From the NCBI GenBank assembly GCA_031280855.1, contig JAITGH010000026.1, forward strand, positions 1 to 7,496: a stretch of DNA of 7,496 nt, given 5' to 3'. The position numbers were made by a program, and so were the translations under genes. Source of the stretch: Oscillospiraceae bacterium (lineage in GTDB: Bacteria; Bacillota; Clostridia; Oscillospirales; Oscillospiraceae). Below are positions 1 to 6,489 of the stretch, piece after piece; the stretch's first letter is position 1, and each line of letters starts with the position of its first letter. Below the pieces are notes generated by a model. That model did not search any database and had not been told where the DNA came from. It saw nothing but the letters and a program-made list of their open reading frames with translations.

Positions 1-475
1 GATACTCGGGCTGATTCATCTCAACGACGGTACCGTGACGTGGAACATCCCGCGCTCCGACGTCGGAGCCACGATCGACGCGCCCGCATACCATCGTGAG
101 CTTAGCATTCGCGGTAACCTTGTAGCTCAGGCGAATCTTCTGAAGCAAGCCCCCGGGCCGCTGCGAATCTCCTCGCTTATGCAGCGACTCAAAATCGACG
201 AGATAACCGCCGGAAGCCGGAGTATGCGCAATCTGCTTACGTATCAGACTCAAGCGGCCGCGATCGCGATGGCGATGCTTGGTCACCCTGATCTGCTGTT
301 ACTTGACGAACCGCTCGTCGCGCTTAACCTCGAGTGCCGCTTGGCGTTCATCGAGCTATTCAACGAGGAGTACCGCAGTTCCGGTAAAACCGCGCTGATC
401 ACCGCCGAGTCAAAGGACGATCTTGCGGATCTCGTCTCCGACTTTATACATATCGACGGAGGGAAAAATGCTTAG
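1..475 (+). CDS. ABC transporter ATP-binding protein, 3' part (N-terminus outside window)
   Basis: This is the C-terminal part of an ABC transporter ATPase that would power the permease encoded next to it. The frame is open from base 2. The first residues (ILGLIHLNDGTV) match the stretch just after Walker A in ABC ATPases, so the gene starts upstream and the GTG at 35 is not its start. Walker B and the catalytic glutamate are intact (LLLLDEP, 293-313). Other motifs are altered: the LSGGQ signature reads LLTYQ (233-247), the D-loop SALD reads VALN, and the H-loop histidine position holds glutamate (codon 407-409). The frame has no stop or frameshift, so it looks expressed rather than decayed. 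The stop overlaps the permease start by 8 bases, which implies translational coupling. The cargo cannot be read from sequence; lantibiotic-immunity or drug-efflux exporters share this two-gene layout. Family assignment is firm; activity is uncertain. Confidence 0.85.
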   Translation, partial: ILGLIHLNDGTVTWNIPRSDVGATIDAPAYHRELSIRGNLVAQANLLKQAPGPLRISSLMQRLKIDEITAGSRSMRNLLTYQTQAAAIAMAMLGHPDLLLLDEPLVALNLECRLAFIELFNEEYRSSGKTALITAESKDDLADLVSDFIHIDGGKNA

Positions 476-1322
476 ATCAGAATTTCAAAAGTTCTCGAAG
501 AGTCCGTACTTGATCGTCGTGACGCTCTTCATGGTTGTCGGTGCAATCTTCCTTTCGTCTCGAGAGGGCGCAATGCGGTACGGACTCTTCACGTCGGGTG
601 ATATGTTTCAATTTCTCGAAAGCACTCACGCCGACCATAACCGCGCTACCCAAATCGTGGCGGATTACTGGCGGATAGACCGCGATTGGATCGCGCAGAA
701 CTCCACAAACATCGTCGACATCGCGTTCACGACTCACGGCGTCCAATTCAGCCGCTTGCTGAACGCGTCGCTCGGGTTCGCGATTCTGGGCGTGCTGTTC
801 GCGCCGTACTATATCGGGATGGATTTCAAATCACGGCTTTGGAACAACATGCTCTACGTCGGACACAAAAGAGCCCGCATATTCAGCGGCAGAGTCATTG
901 CATACTTCACGCTGGTGATACTCTTCTCACTGGTCACGACGTTCATACTGATCGTGCAGTACTCCGGAACGGTTTTCGACAAACTACCCTCGTCAGAGAT
1001 CTGGAGCGGTATCCTAAAGAAAATCGTGTACGATGCCGCGTACATGTCGGTGCCGCTGGCATTCGTCTATCTGTTCAAGGGTGCGGTCTACCCCGCGCTT
1101 TGCACTCTCGCGGTCAACGGCTCGATCTGGATCGGACTGAACGTATACGGAAAGCCGAACGAGACGCAGGCGTTCTCACAATCGCCGGTGAATCTGCCGA
1201 TGAAGATTGACACTCTGCCGTCATTCAACATGACGCAGGTTCCAATCGTCGCCCCCGCGTTGATAATCATGATCAGCGTCGCACTGGCGTACTACTTCTT
1301 CAAACGAGCCGATCTGTACTGA
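468..1322 (+). CDS. ABC-2-type transporter permease, 284 aa
   Basis: This is a membrane subunit partnered with the upstream ATPase. By eye it has six hydrophobic segments, at about residues 13-31, 97-117, 142-165, 190-205, 206-227 and 258-277, with a polar extracytoplasmic loop of roughly 65 residues after the first helix. The stretch DFKSRLWNNMLYVGHKRARI (119-138) resembles the cytoplasmic coupling motif of ABC-2 permeases (EF..GTIKN.L..G.SR), which supports the family call. Start chosen: the ATG at 468, preceded by GGAGGG at 458-463 and overlapping the ATPase stop. The frame extends back to an ATG at 423, but that would lie deep within the ATPase gene and has no ribosome binding site. The positively charged N-terminus and the first-helix position also fit 468. 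The substrate is unknown. It faces the flagellar genes tail to tail and has no evident functional tie to them. Confidence 0.8.
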   Translation: MLRSEFQKFSKSPYLIVVTLFMVVGAIFLSSREGAMRYGLFTSGDMFQFLESTHADHNRATQIVADYWRIDRDWIAQNSTNIVDIAFTTHGVQFSRLLNASLGFAILGVLFAPYYIGMDFKSRLWNNMLYVGHKRARIFSGRVIAYFTLVILFSLVTTFILIVQYSGTVFDKLPSSEIWSGILKKIVYDAAYMSVPLAFVYLFKGAVYPALCTLAVNGSIWIGLNVYGKPNETQAFSQSPVNLPMKIDTLPSFNMTQVPIVAPALIIMISVALAYYFFKRADLY

Positions 1323-1339
1323 CACCGGACACAACCATC

Positions 1340-1370
1340 GCGCCCGGAGTTCGTTCAGAACCTCGGGCGC
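1340..1370. terminator. Hairpin between convergent genes, possible bidirectional terminator
   Basis: This is an inverted repeat of two 13-base arms around a 5-base loop. The outer stem is 7 bp (GCGCCCG/CGGGCGC), then come a two-base internal mismatch (one G-U wobble and one A-C), then a 4-bp inner stem (GTTC/GAAC). It lies in the 65-bp gap where the permease gene and flgL meet tail to tail, the expected place for a shared terminator. Neither strand shows a run of T after the stem, so classical intrinsic termination would be inefficient. It may instead act as a 3'-end stabiliser or work with Rho. Confidence 0.55.
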
Positions 1371-1387
1371 ACGGATGCGTGAATCAC

Positions 1388-2368
1388 CTATCGCAGGTAA
1401 TCCATCAGCGTGGGCTGAATGATATACGACCCGGAACTCAGCGCGGCCTTGTACACCGTTTCCGCCATCTTGTACTTCATGATAAGCTCCGCCTCGTCCG
1501 CATCTTCCGCGTTCGACTTCATCTCGATATAGTTGATCTCATCCGAGTCATAGCGATTCTCCAGCAGGTCAAGCCGATTCGTTCGACCGCCAATGTCGGA
1601 GGTCATGGACAGCACATGCTCCTGAGCCTGTTGAAGCTCGCCGATGTACTTGTTAATATCGCTCGCGCTCGAGTTCGTATTATTCAGCGAGTTATACAAG
1701 TCGTCAAACAGCCCGATCAGCGTCTTCGGAGCACCCGCCGAATCGTAACCATAGATCGCGACCCGCGTCCCGTTGAACGACAGCGGCATCTGAGCGGAGA
1801 CTCCGACGTCGATCGTCACCACGTCGTTCGCGTAAGGTGCGGCAACCGCAGTAGCAAGCGAATCGCCGTTATAGGTGAACGCTCCGGTAGCGGCGTTGAA
1901 CTCGAACGGCGCAACCGACTTCCCACTCGCGTCAAGGTGCCCCAGCGTATTGTAGCCGCCGTAGATGTACTTGTCGCCCTGCGTCATGTTCAGCGTCGAC
2001 AACATCTGATCGCGGAGCTGCTTGACTTTCGCCGCGATGTTCGTGCGGTCGTACGGAGTCAGCGTATCGTTCGCGCCCTGTATCACTCCGTCGAGAGCTT
2101 CCTTGATCAGCTCGTTCATCTCGTCAAACCCGGTCTCAACGGATACCATCCACGATTGCGCGGTCTTCACGTTCTCCTGATAGTCCGCGACTTGACGCAG
2201 CTTCGCTCTGGCTTGCTGGCTGTAGATCAGACTTATCGGGTCGTCGCTGATGTGCGCGTACTTGCTGTGCTCCGACGACATCTGGGTTTGCAGTTGCCCC
2301 ATGCGCTCCAGCGTGTTATTGAGGTTGCCGGTGAACGTATTGACCAGCATCGCGTTCGTTACTCTCAT
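1388..2368 (-). CDS. flgL: Flagellar hook-associated protein FlgL (HAP3), 326 aa
   Basis: FlgL is the second junction protein between hook and filament. It is secreted through the flagellar export apparatus with help from FlgN and polymerises on top of FlgK. The N-terminus shows the flagellin-type start (MRVTNAMLVNTFTGNLN) and a conserved helix around residues 41-75 (SDDPISLIYSQQARAKLRQV). The C-terminus has the matching coiled-coil-forming helix (residues 288-326: EDADEAELIMKYKMAETVYK, ending QPTLMDYL). Both ends together are the hallmark of the flagellin/FlgL fold, and the middle (about 135-220) is the variable domain. The length is slightly above the usual roughly 300 residues. The start is supported by AAGGAG at 2377-2382, 8 bases ahead of the ATG. 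It follows flgK after 37 bases and is the last gene of the run; B. subtilis continues here with yviE, fliW, csrA and hag, which are absent. Confidence 0.95.
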   Translation of the reverse strand: MRVTNAMLVNTFTGNLNNTLERMGQLQTQMSSEHSKYAHISDDPISLIYSQQARAKLRQVADYQENVKTAQSWMVSVETGFDEMNELIKEALDGVIQGANDTLTPYDRTNIAAKVKQLRDQMLSTLNMTQGDKYIYGGYNTLGHLDASGKSVAPFEFNAATGAFTYNGDSLATAVAAPYANDVVTIDVGVSAQMPLSFNGTRVAIYGYDSAGAPKTLIGLFDDLYNSLNNTNSSASDINKYIGELQQAQEHVLSMTSDIGGRTNRLDLLENRYDSDEINYIEMKSNAEDADEAELIMKYKMAETVYKAALSSGSYIIQPTLMDYLR

Positions 2369-2406
2369 TTGTACGTCTCCTTATATGTTCAACTCGAGGC
2401 GATTAA

Positions 2407-4320
2407 TCACAGCCCAACCCTGCCGGTACGGTTAATCAGCGTATCGAGTATATCGTCCATGACCGTGATAACGCGGGAGTTCCCGCTGTATGCGTGCTGA
2501 TAGCGGATCAGGTTCGTCATCTCCTCATCGAGCGATACGCCCGAGACCGATATGCGCGAGTTCTGCACCGCCAGCGTCTGAGCCTCTTGCGCCTTGCCGC
2601 GATCCTTACTCTGCGACAGCGTCAGCGCGATCGTAAGCTCGCCGTCGTTGACGTAGTCCTCGAACGACCCGAGTGCCGGATTACTCGCGCCCGCGCTTAT
2701 CAGCTTGCTTGAGCGCAACGCGAACATCGCAACCGCGAGCGCGTTGTTACCCTCTTGCGTCTCCGGACGTCCCGTCATCGGATTAAGCGAGATCACCTTG
2801 TTGGACAGCGCGACCTTATACGCGCCGTTGTCCAGATCCGCGATATCATCGCTCAGCCGAATGTTCTTCGCGGTGATATCGGTAAGTGCGGCGGTTCGCT
2901 CCGCATCGTCAATAAATGAGTCGCCGTTCGAGTCCACCGCTCCGCCGTTGTAGAAGAAGTCGACGCCGGTTACGGACGCCAGCGTCTGAGTCGGCAGAGT
3001 CCAGCCCGCGTTGTGGATCTTGTTGACCTCGTAAACCAACGCTCTCGCAAGCGTGTTCAGACGCTCCATGAAGTTCGGGATGCCGATCTTCCCGTTCGCA
3101 AGTGCGCTCGTACCCGTGTTGTCGCGAAGGTCAATGTGAGCTTTAAGCTCGCCGCCCGTGAGGACTCCGTAGTGACTTCCGCCGACGTTACCCGCCTGAT
3201 GCGGCAACTCCAATCCGTTATCGTTATCCGCCGAGAAGAACAGGATTAGCGGGTTCAAAGCGTCTAACGGTCCGACCTCGTTATCGCTGTACGGAACCGA
3301 GGTACCCACCGTCGGCAACGTATAGTGCGGCTCCGGACTCGCAAACGGATCGGTGACGTTGATTCGAGTGCTCGTGTCAAGTGCGACCTGCCACTTCATG
3401 CGCGGCGGCACCGCGCTCGGATCCGGAGGATCCATCGGAACTTCGTTCACCACGAAACTTGTCTGATACACGTGGTCAACGACGAGCACGCCGTTATTCG
3501 GGCTGTTATTCAACTCCACCGGAGACTTAGGGTTACCGTTAGCGTCATATTTGTACGCGTTCGCCTCCGTGAAGTTACTTGCGGTTCCGCCGACCCACAG
3601 CCGGAACTTGCCGTCGGGACCCTCGTCATAGTTGATGTTCACGATCTGAGAGAGCTGGTCGAGCATTACGTTCCGCTTGTCACGGAGATCGTTCGCCGGC
3701 TGACCGTCCGTCGCGATCTCGTATTGATAGATCTGCTTGTTGATCGCGGCGATGTTGTTCGTAAGCGTGTTGATTTTGATCACGTTCGCCTGCACGGTTA
3801 GGTTCTCGCTCTCTTGCAGCGCCTCCATGCGCGAGTACATCTGGTGCAGATTCTCCAGCATAGTCTTCGCGTTAGAGATCACGACTTCACGCAGACCCTT
3901 GTCCGTAGTGTTACTTGCGGTGAACGTACCGAACGCTGAGAAGAATTTGCTGATATTGTTAACCAGCGACCCGGCTTCCGCGCCCTCAAACAACGCTTGA
4001 AGGTACGTTAAGCCTTGTGTGCGAGTGCTCCACTCCGTGCTTAGGTTCGTCTCCGTGCGATACTGGCGGTCAAGGAACTGATCCCGAATCTGCTGCAGGA
4101 TCTTGGTGTACGAGCCCGCACCGACCAGAGCCATATCGACCGGGCGAAACTTCTGCGTGAACGCGTTAGGATCGTACGCAGTATTCACGATCACCTGACG
4201 CGAGTACCCCTCCGTCTCCGCGTTCGCGATGTTATGCCCCGTAACGTCGATGCCCTTCTGGGCAACGTACAGCCCGGACACTCCTATGTTAAGACCGTAG
4301 AAAGTCGGTCGCATTGACAT
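2407..4320 (-). CDS. flgK: Flagellar hook-associated protein FlgK (HAP1), 637 aa
   Basis: FlgK is the first hook-filament junction protein, exported with the FlgN chaperone. The N-terminus (residues 5-45) carries the rod/hook/HAP motif GLNIGVSGLYVAQKGIDVTG followed by HNIANAETEGYSRQ. The C-terminal end (about 590-632) has the matching helix with LDEEMTNLIRYQHAYSGNSR. A long helical region (about 90-235) contains the typical NDLRDKRNVMLDQLSQIVNI stretch. At 637 residues it is clearly longer than the roughly 500-550 of B. subtilis or Salmonella; extra sequence lies at about 285-500, with a Pro/Asp-rich patch (296-350) and a canonical EF-hand-like 12-residue loop starting at D463. Start chosen: the ATG at 4320, with GGAGGAG at 4328-4334, 7 bases upstream, and protein homology beginning there. 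The open frame back to 4449 has neither. A methionine two codons later is a weaker alternative. Confidence 0.95.
   Translation of the reverse strand: MSMRPTFYGLNIGVSGLYVAQKGIDVTGHNIANAETEGYSRQVIVNTAYDPNAFTQKFRPVDMALVGAGSYTKILQQIRDQFLDRQYRTETNLSTEWSTRTQGLTYLQALFEGAEAGSLVNNISKFFSAFGTFTASNTTDKGLREVVISNAKTMLENLHQMYSRMEALQESENLTVQANVIKINTLTNNIAAINKQIYQYEIATDGQPANDLRDKRNVMLDQLSQIVNINYDEGPDGKFRLWVGGTASNFTEANAYKYDANGNPKSPVELNNSPNNGVLVVDHVYQTSFVVNEVPMDPPDPSAVPPRMKWQVALDTSTRINVTDPFASPEPHYTLPTVGTSVPYSDNEVGPLDALNPLILFFSADNDNGLELPHQAGNVGGSHYGVLTGGELKAHIDLRDNTGTSALANGKIGIPNFMERLNTLARALVYEVNKIHNAGWTLPTQTLASVTGVDFFYNGGAVDSNGDSFIDDAERTAALTDITAKNIRLSDDIADLDNGAYKVALSNKVISLNPMTGRPETQEGNNALAVAMFALRSSKLISAGASNPALGSFEDYVNDGELTIALTLSQSKDRGKAQEAQTLAVQNSRISVSGVSLDEEMTNLIRYQHAYSGNSRVITVMDDILDTLINRTGRVGL
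2899..2934 (-). other. EF-hand-like calcium-binding loop within FlgK
   Basis: FlgK residues 463-474 read DSNGDSFIDDAE. This places acidic or amide ligands at loop positions 1, 3, 5 and 9, isoleucine at 8 and glutamate at 12, the canonical 12-residue EF-hand or dockerin pattern. It sits in the variable part of the protein between the DFFYNGG stretch and the conserved ITAKNIRLSDDI segment. Calcium binding is inferred from the pattern only. No second copy with the full pattern was seen; a nearby DANGN stretch at 259-263 lacks the later ligands. Confidence 0.45.
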
Positions 4321-4491
4321 GATTGCACTCCTCCGATAATAGAACTGAGCGAATAGTGCGCGGGTCGCGCTGTTACTTGGTTGACGCGAATCAAGCCTTA
4401 TGTCGCCGCCCGAGCGTAGAACCCTGCGGTTCAGTCTCGGACGGCACACACGTCACTTTCACGGCGGCTTGAACCGCTCACGGCTAATCGA
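4321..4491 (-). promoter_or_regulatory. 171-bp non-coding gap between flgN and flgK with several potential hairpins
   Basis: I find no credible gene in this gap on either strand. Other gaps inside the flagellar run are 7-70 bp. In transcription order four small inverted repeats can be drawn. The first is at 4464-4477 (GCGG/CCGC). The second is at 4410-4440, with outer CCGAG/CTCGG and inner GAACC/GGTTC stems separated by a 3/4-base internal loop. The third is at 4379-4397 (TTGA/TCAA, extended by GG/CC with one bulge). The fourth is at 4358-4370 (GCGCG/CGCGC with a 3-base loop). None is followed by a T run, so they do not look like an intrinsic terminator. A leader that modulates flgK translation or mRNA processing is possible. 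I saw no convincing SigA or SigD promoter here. Confidence 0.4.
4328..4334 (-). promoter_or_regulatory. flgK ribosome binding site
   Basis: GGAGGAG on the minus strand, 7 bases ahead of the ATG at 4320. It is among the strongest Shine-Dalgarno sequences in the window and fixes the flgK start against the longer open frame that reaches 4449. Confidence 0.85.
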
Positions 4492-4869
4492 CTACACGCT
4501 TACGTCAAACGCCGCTGACCTCGCAAGCGGAGACTCCGTCAGCGTACCGCGCTGAGTGTAGTAGTTGCTCAACGGGTCGCTATCCATGGTCAGCATCGCG
4601 ACCATCGTGTTCACGTACTCCAGATGCGCGGAGATAAGATCGTCGTTCATGCGATTCCGAGCTTTAAGCTCTCTCGCAAGTTCGAGCACCTCAGGCGTCG
4701 GCTCACCGCCGCGCTTGGTAAGCACGTTCAACCTGCCGACGAGTTCAAGCTCGAGTTCGGAACACCGCCTAAGCTCATCAACATCGTCGGCCGTTATCGC
4801 TAACCGCTTCTCGTACGAGATCGCAAGCAGCTCGCGCAATACTTTCGCCTGATCCATGGCTATATCCAT
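4492..4869 (-). CDS. flgN: FlgN-family flagellar export chaperone, 125 aa
   Basis: FlgN is a small cytoplasmic helical chaperone that binds the C-terminal ends of FlgK and FlgL and delivers them to the flagellar export apparatus. The protein is almost entirely helical in character: an acidic N-terminal helix pair (about 1-50), a linker (GGEPTPE), then a second long helix (60-95). The segment around residues 75-106 (NDDLISAHLEYVNTMVAMLT, then SNYYTQRG) is the conserved FlgN C-terminal signature. Its position, following flgM and just before its clients flgK and flgL, fits exactly. Start chosen: the ATG at 4869 with GAGGAG at 4878-4883, 8 bases upstream. The open frame extends to 4986, but that part would overlap flgM, is cysteine- and arginine-rich, and looks unlike FlgN. 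The 70-bp gap before it holds only a weak imperfect stem at 4907-4927. Confidence 0.88.
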   Translation of the reverse strand: MDIAMDQAKVLRELLAISYEKRLAITADDVDELRRCSELELELVGRLNVLTKRGGEPTPEVLELARELKARNRMNDDLISAHLEYVNTMVAMLTMDSDPLSNYYTQRGTLTESPLARSAAFDVSV

Positions 4870-4939
4870 CCTTGATTCTCCTCGGTTAACGTTCATGCAA
4901 CGAGATTTGCACCGATAGACTCGGCAATCGCGTCCGCAC

Positions 4940-5239
4940 TTAGTTGCCTCGGTTCTGCATGTTGCGGTACAAGATGCTCTCGGCAATCTTGTCGGCTTCG
5001 ATGAAGTACGTTCCGGCGTTGATTTGCGCCTTAACGGCTTCGATTTTCGAGCTCTGCTCCGACTCGGTCAAGGCTGACTTCGCCGCTCCGAACGCTTTGG
5101 AGAACGTTCGAGCCTCCGCGCTTACCGCGACCTCATCATGAGTACCGCGAACTCGGTTCGGCTTGATTTCGGCGGCCTTCGGCGCCGAAGGAGTTACGGA
5201 CTTTACGTAGTCCAGCTTCCCAATTGGATCGATCTTCAT
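4940..5239 (-). CDS. flgM: Anti-sigma-28 factor FlgM, 99 aa
   Basis: FlgM binds and silences the flagellar sigma factor SigD/FliA in the cytoplasm; export through the completed hook-basal body relieves the block and switches on late genes. The size (99 aa), lysine-rich disordered N-terminal half and the DEVAVSAEA stretch (35-43) match the FlgM pattern. The sigma-binding C-terminal helices are clear at residues 65-90: SKIEAVKAQINAGTYFIEAD, then KIAESIL. The GTYFIEADKIAESIL stretch is the most diagnostic. It starts 7 bases after the yvyF-like gene ends, and its ribosome binding site (TGAGG) overlaps the last codons of that gene, so the two are probably translationally coupled. A SigD-type promoter candidate about 135 bp upstream would place FlgM under the sigma factor it inhibits, a negative feedback loop. 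Confidence 0.93.
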   Translation of the reverse strand: MKIDPIGKLDYVKSVTPSAPKAAEIKPNRVRGTHDEVAVSAEARTFSKAFGAAKSALTESEQSSKIEAVKAQINAGTYFIEADKIAESILYRNMQNRGN

Positions 5240-5246
5240 TTCTGTG

Positions 5247-5657
5247 TTACCTCACTCCGTATTTTTTGGCACTTCCCGGATTCATTACCGGTAATCGCGC
5301 AGATTTCGATGTCGCAAGTTGAGCCGCCAGCTTATTCGAGCACTCGTCGCACGCGTCGCCTAACGCGATCGGCTCTCGACAATATCGGCAAGTCAACCCG
5401 CCTTTCAAGGGTTTGCGGATCACTACCCGCTTCTCTCGCAGCAACAGTAGGATCACCCACGCAGCCGCTCCGGTTCTCTCCGAAAGTTCGTCAATCGACT
5501 CGACGTTCGGGTCGAACCTCGCGTCTCCGATCGACAGATAGTTCGCCACTTTCCGGAACCCGTTCTCGATCTCTTGCATACATGCCGGGCACATCCGCCC
5601 GCCCGCCGACTTGAACGGATTCCCGCACTGCTTACACTGGATAATGTTGCTTCCCAT
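5247..5657 (-). CDS. yvyF: YvyF-like flagellar operon zinc-ribbon protein (TIGR03826-type), 136 aa
   Basis: This is a small cytoplasmic protein of the type found directly ahead of flgM in many Bacillota; B. subtilis YvyF is nearly the same length. Its biochemical role is not established. Eight cysteines occur as four CxxC pairs: C8/C11 and C23/C26 form one N-terminal zinc ribbon, and C90/C93 and C103/C106 form a second. Between them (about 50-82) is a helix-turn-helix-like stretch (SIDELSERTGAAAWVILLLL) resembling a small winged helix, so nucleic-acid binding is plausible. The start ATG at 5657 is preceded by AGTAGG and lies 22 bases after flgG. The codons for C90-R-Y-C93 overlap the candidate SigD promoter -10 element. 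Family identity comes from length, cysteine layout and position next to flgM; function is inferred only loosely. Confidence 0.82.
   Translation of the reverse strand: MGSNIIQCKQCGNPFKSAGGRMCPACMQEIENGFRKVANYLSIGDARFDPNVESIDELSERTGAAAWVILLLLREKRVVIRKPLKGGLTCRYCREPIALGDACDECSNKLAAQLATSKSARLPVMNPGSAKKYGVR
5382..5406 (-). promoter_or_regulatory. Candidate SigD (sigma-28) promoter for flgM-flgN-flgK-flgL
   Basis: On the minus strand GAAA (5403-5406) is followed after 13 bases by GCCGATAT (5382-5389). The -10 element is a full match to the B. subtilis SigD consensus GCCGATAT. The -35 differs from TAAA at one base, and the spacing is at the short end of the accepted range. It lies inside the yvyF-like gene and would start transcription near 5375, about 135 bases ahead of flgM. 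B. subtilis is known to drive its flgM-containing operon with a SigD promoter, which supports the reading. The same bases encode the CRYC zinc knuckle, so chance cannot be excluded. Confidence 0.5.
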
Positions 5658-5679
5658 TCGTTAACCTACTTCCCGCACG

Positions 5680-6468
5680 TTACTGCCGCATTTGATTCGC
5701 AAGCCCTTCCATCTGATCCCCGGTAGTCAACGCCCGTGACGCCAGTTGGTACGCTCGCTGCGTTCGTATCATAAGTTGCATCTCTTGAGCCATATCGACG
5801 TTAGCCATCTCCAGCGAGCCTTGAATCAAGCGGTACTTGTCGAAATCCTCCAAGTACGCCTCCCCGGACGCATCGGTCGCGGAGTACAAACTGCTGCCGT
5901 CATACCCCAGCCCCAGAGCGTTTGTGAAACCGTAGACTCCAATCACGGATCCCTCAACCGGCTCGCCATTCACGCGAAACGTGATCCTTCCGGTCGAGTC
6001 GATCGCGATCTGCTCCACGCCCTGCGGGATCTCGATCTCCGCGCCGTTCTCGTCAAGAACGAAATGCCCGTTGGAGGTAACCAGCCTCAACCCTCCGGCT
6101 TCGTCGGCGGTGACGTACAAGTTCCCAGCTTTAGAGTACTTCACGCCCTCCAATGGAGTCGAGACGCTGATGAACGCGTCGCCCTCAATCGCGAGGTCAA
6201 GCTCTCGCCCGGTAACGTTAAACGCACCTCCGGAGCGATTCTTCGTGATCTGCGCGGTAAGCACGCCATGCCCCTTCTGCTGACTGCCCTCCGGGCTGAA
6301 CGGCTTCCCCGCCTGAGTAATCCCTGCGGTATATAACGCGTCACGGAAGTCTACTCTCGACGCCTTGAATCCGACCGTATTTACATTCGCCAGATTGTCG
6401 GCGATTACGTCCAGGCGACGCTGCTGCATCTTCAAACCCATCGCCGCTATCGACATTGTCTCGTTCAT
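5680..6468 (-). CDS. flgG: Flagellar distal rod protein FlgG (FlhP-like), 262 aa
   Basis: This is a structural protein of the flagellar rod, the axle linking the motor to the hook. It is exported without a cleaved signal and assembles outside the membrane. The N-terminal rod/hook motif at residues 7-46 (IAAMGLKMQQRRLDVIADNL, then ANVNTVGFKASR) is characteristic. A central motif (GRELDLAIEGDAFI, 87-100) is typical of FlgG and its relatives. The C-terminal motif (216-245: QGSLEMANVDMAQEMQLMIR, then TQRAYQLAS) completes the family pattern. The length equals that of classical FlgG. The start is fixed by a strong purine-rich site (6474-6482, GGGGAGAGG) 5 bases ahead of the ATG, 21 bases after flgF. 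FlgG and FlhP are close relatives; pairing with an upstream FlhO-like gene matches the B. subtilis flhO-flhP layout, so either name could be used. Confidence 0.9.
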   Translation of the reverse strand: MNETMSIAAMGLKMQQRRLDVIADNLANVNTVGFKASRVDFRDALYTAGITQAGKPFSPEGSQQKGHGVLTAQITKNRSGGAFNVTGRELDLAIEGDAFISVSTPLEGVKYSKAGNLYVTADEAGGLRLVTSNGHFVLDENGAEIEIPQGVEQIAIDSTGRITFRVNGEPVEGSVIGVYGFTNALGLGYDGSSLYSATDASGEAYLEDFDKYRLIQGSLEMANVDMAQEMQLMIRTQRAYQLASRALTTGDQMEGLANQMRQ

Positions 6469-6489
6469 CGTTACCTCTCCCCTGCTCCG

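Noticed and set aside
686..1210. 174-codon plus-strand frame inside the permease gene
   Set aside because: Arg/His-rich translation with no recognisable domain; the other frame encodes coherent membrane helices.
1379..2500. 373-codon open frame on the plus strand, antisense to flgL
   Set aside because: It is a shadow of flgL: its translation is Arg/Val/His-rich without domain character, it has no ribosome binding site, and the opposite strand has clear FlgL homology at both ends.
3325..3801. Plus-strand open frame antisense to flgK (similarly 5746-6336 antisense to flgG and 5138-5614 antisense to yvyF)
   Set aside because: Low-complexity Arg/Val/Leu or Ser/Arg translations typical of antisense frames; all lie within well-supported minus-strand genes.
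4333..4340. CCGATAAT on the plus strand resembling a sigma-28 -10 element
   Set aside because: No TAAA-like element at the right distance and no plus-strand gene downstream; it partly reflects the complement of the flgK ribosome binding site.
4321..4449. N-terminal extension of FlgK to an upstream start at 4449
   Set aside because: The extension lacks FlgK similarity and a ribosome binding site, whereas GGAGGAG sits correctly before the ATG at 4320.
4870..4986. N-terminal extension of FlgN to 4986
   Set aside because: It would overlap flgM, is rich in Cys and Arg unlike FlgN, and the ATG at 4869 has a well-placed GAGGAG.
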